Source: Chryseobacterium sp. ERMR1:04 | GTDB lineage: Bacteria; Bacteroidota; Bacteroidia; Flavobacteriales; Weeksellaceae | NCBI RefSeq assembly: GCF_001297705.1 | Contig: NZ_LIRF01000004.1 | Coordinates: 310,001-374,000 of the forward strand | Length of the DNA: 64,000 nucleotides | Direction of reading: 5' to 3' | Shown: piece by piece, positions 61,682 through 64,000 of the stretch | Layout of the letters: every line of letters begins with the position of its first letter | How positions within the stretch are numbered: position 1 is the stretch's first letter | Made by a program: the position numbers and the translations under genes | The notes under the pieces: generated by a model | Seen by the model: only the letters and a program-made list of their open reading frames with translations | What the model was told of the DNA's origin: nothing | Databases searched by the model: none

Positions 61682-63763
61682 ATGAACAAAATTTTACTTA
61701 CATTATGTCTAAGCCTTTCTTCTATGGCTTATTCTCAAACACTCACTTTTACAGATGCAAAGTTTAAGGCTTTGATTTTAAGCTCAAGCCCAACCAATGA
61801 TATTGCAAAAGATAGCAATGGGAATGCAATCGCCATAGATACAAATGGAGATGGGGAAATACAAGCTTCAGAAGCACAGCAAGTAAAAATTTTAAATCTA
61901 GAACAAGATCCCACTCAAAAATATATTGATCCAAATGGAAATACTTTTGATCCTGATAATATAAATACTGCTTATTATAACAATCATCTGCCAGATGGAA
62001 TCACGGATGTTTTACTTTTCTCAAATGTAGAAGAACTATATTTTTGGGATACAAAGACGGCAAATATAAATTTTGTAAACAGTACTAAAATAAAGAAAGT
62101 ACAAGGAAGACCATTCTATTATGACTTTTCGCAATCAGGTTTCTATACGTTGGCTCCTATTAATTTATCGTTTGATAATTGCTCAGGTATTGGCAATATT
62201 AATGATATTATTGCATATCAATCGATATCAAGTACTTTATCAAATCCTAGCATTGAAAATGCCTTAGTAATAAAAAACTGTTCACAAATCAATAGTAATG
62301 CAGTTATCAATTTATCAGGAATTCAAGAATTGTCGATCGAAAATTCAAATATTCAGACTTTGACCTTTAATACTTGTAACTTTCTAAAAAAAATATCAGT
62401 ATCTAATTTAAATACTTTAACAAAGATTTCTATTTTAGGAATACCCGAGTTTACCAATCAAATTATAGACTTAATTGAAGCAAATAACTGTACCAATTTA
62501 CAAGAAATCAATATTGATCCTGATCATTATTATGGAACTGAGGTATATGTTGATAGTATTAACGTAAACGGCTGCACTAATCTAAAGAAAATTATAGGTC
62601 TCAATACCTCTTCAATTAATTTCTCCAATGCAGGTTTAATTAATTTGGAAGAGCTTGATTGTTCATTTTATAACAAAAATTTTTACGTTGCAAACTCCGG
62701 AATCTATTTTGGGAGTTTAACATCTTTAAATTTAGCCGGATTACCTAAACTTAAAATATTAACAGCATTTAATCAACCAATTGCTCACAATGTAAATTTC
62801 GGTATTGCAAATCAATTGGAGAATATAGATATCACTAATTCTTGTGGCTACATGAACACTGTCGATGTAAGCAATATGGCTCATCTACATACACTTAAAA
62901 CTGATAGAATTCATACATTAGGAACGGCAGGCAATAATGATTTACAAAAGATTATTACAAAAAACTGTGCCCTTTTAGCGAATTTATTCATTACTGGAAA
63001 TTATGATCTGAAAGAATTAAATTTAGAAAACTGCCCTAGTATCCAGTCTTTGAATATTGAAGGTATAGGATATTATTCATCACTATATAATTTAAATAAT
63101 CTCAATGTAAAACAATGCACAGGTCTTAAAGATTTAATTATTCATGATACAAAAATAACATCATTAGACTTATCCCAATGTCCCGCATTAGAATCATTAT
63201 CAATAGGTGACAATTCTTTATTATCAATTTTAAACTCTTCAAATAATGGACAACTAAAAAATTTCACTACAATAAACTGCCCATTAATAAGTCATTTAGA
63301 TCTTTCAAATAGTATAAAGTTGGAAAATTTCACATTAAATAATATGACCGGATTAGTTTATGCTAACATTAAAAATAATTCAATAGAAAATACTTCTTTT
63401 ACAAACTACAATAGTAATTTAACAATGTGTGTAGATCCAGCTCAGCTAATTAATTTACAAAATTTATATTCTGGCATCGGTTTCACAACTAATTGTGGCA
63501 ATACCCTACGTTCAAACAATTTAGAAATAAATAATCCCGAAATCATTCTTTCTCCTAATCCTGTAAAAGATTTAGTACAAATAAAATCTTCAGATAATAT
63601 TAAAAACATAAAAATATTTGATGCACAAGGAAAAATATTATTAAGTAAGGACTATAATAAAAAATTAATACAAATCGATTTATCTACTTATATACAAAGG
63701 ATTTATACCTTTGTAATAAAAACTGATAAAATAGAAAAGTCGAAAAAGATAATAAAAGAATAA
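61682..63763 (+). CDS. T9SS-exported leucine-repeat surface protein
   Basis: The 693-residue protein has a signal peptide (MNKILLTLCLSLSSMAYSQ). Near residue 52, DTNGDGEIQASEAQQVKILNL resembles a calcium-binding EF-hand/dockerin-type loop at the head of a repeat domain. The central ~500 residues are irregular leucine-rich repeats with the rhythm L-x-x-L-x-L-x-x-C/N (LKELNLENCPSIQSLNIEG, LKDLIIHDTKITSLDLSQCP). The last ~75 residues (LSPNPVKDLVQIKSSDNIKNIKIFDAQGKIL to KSKKIIKE) are a type A T9SS sorting domain. It should be secreted and attached to the cell surface. A role in adhesion or binding is inferred. Confidence 0.88.
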   Translation: MNKILLTLCLSLSSMAYSQTLTFTDAKFKALILSSSPTNDIAKDSNGNAIAIDTNGDGEIQASEAQQVKILNLEQDPTQKYIDPNGNTFDPDNINTAYYNNHLPDGITDVLLFSNVEELYFWDTKTANINFVNSTKIKKVQGRPFYYDFSQSGFYTLAPINLSFDNCSGIGNINDIIAYQSISSTLSNPSIENALVIKNCSQINSNAVINLSGIQELSIENSNIQTLTFNTCNFLKKISVSNLNTLTKISILGIPEFTNQIIDLIEANNCTNLQEINIDPDHYYGTEVYVDSINVNGCTNLKKIIGLNTSSINFSNAGLINLEELDCSFYNKNFYVANSGIYFGSLTSLNLAGLPKLKILTAFNQPIAHNVNFGIANQLENIDITNSCGYMNTVDVSNMAHLHTLKTDRIHTLGTAGNNDLQKIITKNCALLANLFITGNYDLKELNLENCPSIQSLNIEGIGYYSSLYNLNNLNVKQCTGLKDLIIHDTKITSLDLSQCPALESLSIGDNSLLSILNSSNNGQLKNFTTINCPLISHLDLSNSIKLENFTLNNMTGLVYANIKNNSIENTSFTNYNSNLTMCVDPAQLINLQNLYSGIGFTTNCGNTLRSNNLEINNPEIILSPNPVKDLVQIKSSDNIKNIKIFDAQGKILLSKDYNKKLIQIDLSTYIQRIYTFVIKTDKIEKSKKIIKE

Positions 63764-63796
63764 TTACATTAATATCCATCTATTTTAATGAATAAG

Positions 63797-63823
63797 AGCC
63801 ATAGAAATTTCTATGGCTTTTTG
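63797..63823 (+). terminator. Terminator of the T9SS protein gene
   Basis: Arms AGCCATAGAAA and TTTCTATGGCT pair perfectly and are followed by TTTTG. Confidence 0.9.
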
Positions 63824-63864
63824 TTTTATATTTGTTAATAGTTTAATTATTAAAAACTTCAAAT

Positions 63865-64000
63865 ATGAAATTCGGACAAGTAGAAGATCCTTCTAAAATA
63901 GATTTCACATTACCAAAAGATCACCCAAGAACTAAGGAAATTTTAAGTCAAAATAAAAAAGGCTTAGAAAATATTTCTATTGGATGTGCAAAATGGAATA
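63865..64000 (+). CDS. DUF72 (YecE-like) protein, N-terminal fragment
   Basis: Forty-five residues are visible, beginning MKFGQVEDPSKIDFTLPKDHP and reaching ISIGCAKWN at the edge. The IGCAKWN stretch is the start of the DUF72/YecE TIM-barrel domain. The rest is outside the window. The function of the family is not established. Confidence 0.75.
   Translation, partial: MKFGQVEDPSKIDFTLPKDHPRTKEILSQNKKGLENISIGCAKWN

Noticed and set aside
1..64000. tRNA, rRNA, insertion sequences or prophage
   Set aside because: No cloverleaf-like sequence, rRNA segment, transposase, integrase or phage structural operon was seen in reading both strands.

Overview
The window looks like chromosomal DNA of a Chryseobacterium-like member of the Weeksellaceae (Flavobacteriia, Bacteroidota). 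The evidence is an AT-rich base composition, a fused LpxC-FabZ, a PorX-type response regulator with a PglZ domain, a secreted protein with a type IX secretion (T9SS) C-terminal tail, an Oar-like TonB receptor, a CcrA-like class B1 metallo-beta-lactamase, and promoter -7 boxes of the Bacteroidota form TAnnTTTG. No tRNA, rRNA, CRISPR array, transposase or prophage was seen.

Layout. (1) 1-2768: lipid A operon lpxD, lpxC-fabZ, lpxA (minus; lpxA runs off the left edge). (2) 2849-9892: HD phosphohydrolase, NYN/LOTUS protein, S41 protease, PorX, exonuclease III and RlpA-like protein. (3) 9893-12242: two co-transcribed small secreted proteins between two long non-coding stretches, one holding a candidate small RNA. 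(4) 12243-13544: rimO. (5) 13639-39810: a 26 kb capsule/O-antigen locus, all on the minus strand, bounded by recX-glyA on one side and rimO on the other. (6) 41740-46575: arsenic resistance operon, redox flavoprotein, Fur-family regulator and metallo-beta-lactamase. (7) 47047-53848: zinc-ribbon protein and a MacAB-like efflux operon with an embedded metallopeptidase. (8) 54276-57345: nrdB and nrdA. (9) 57576-64000: a small unknown protein, an Oar-like receptor, a T9SS-exported leucine-repeat protein and the start of a DUF72 gene.

How the genes work together. The polysaccharide locus has a Wzx/Wzy-type core: FlaA1/WbpM-like dehydratase, Wza-like lipoprotein, Wzc-like kinase, Wzx, Wzy and a WecA/WbpL-like initiating transferase. 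It has a full CapE/CapF/CapG set for UDP-L-FucNAc and a PglF/PglE-like pair for a 4-amino-4,6-dideoxy sugar. It also carries a small fatty-acid-synthase-like set (ACP, ketoacyl synthase III, SDR) next to a GNAT acyltransferase. I read this last set as a dedicated route to an unusual N-acyl group on the amino sugar. It is the best candidate in the window for an incompletely described system.

The most striking non-coding signal is a pure 7-bp tandem repeat (about 12 copies) that forms essentially the whole predicted 5' leader of a thioredoxin-reductase-like flavoprotein, with a palindrome shared with a divergent Fur-family regulator. Other signals are two near-identical ArsR-type palindromes, a candidate small RNA near 10300, a long leader before nrdB, and Flavobacteriia-type dispersed intergenic repeats between nrdB and nrdA.

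All functional calls come from reading motifs by eye. No database search or folding program was run.
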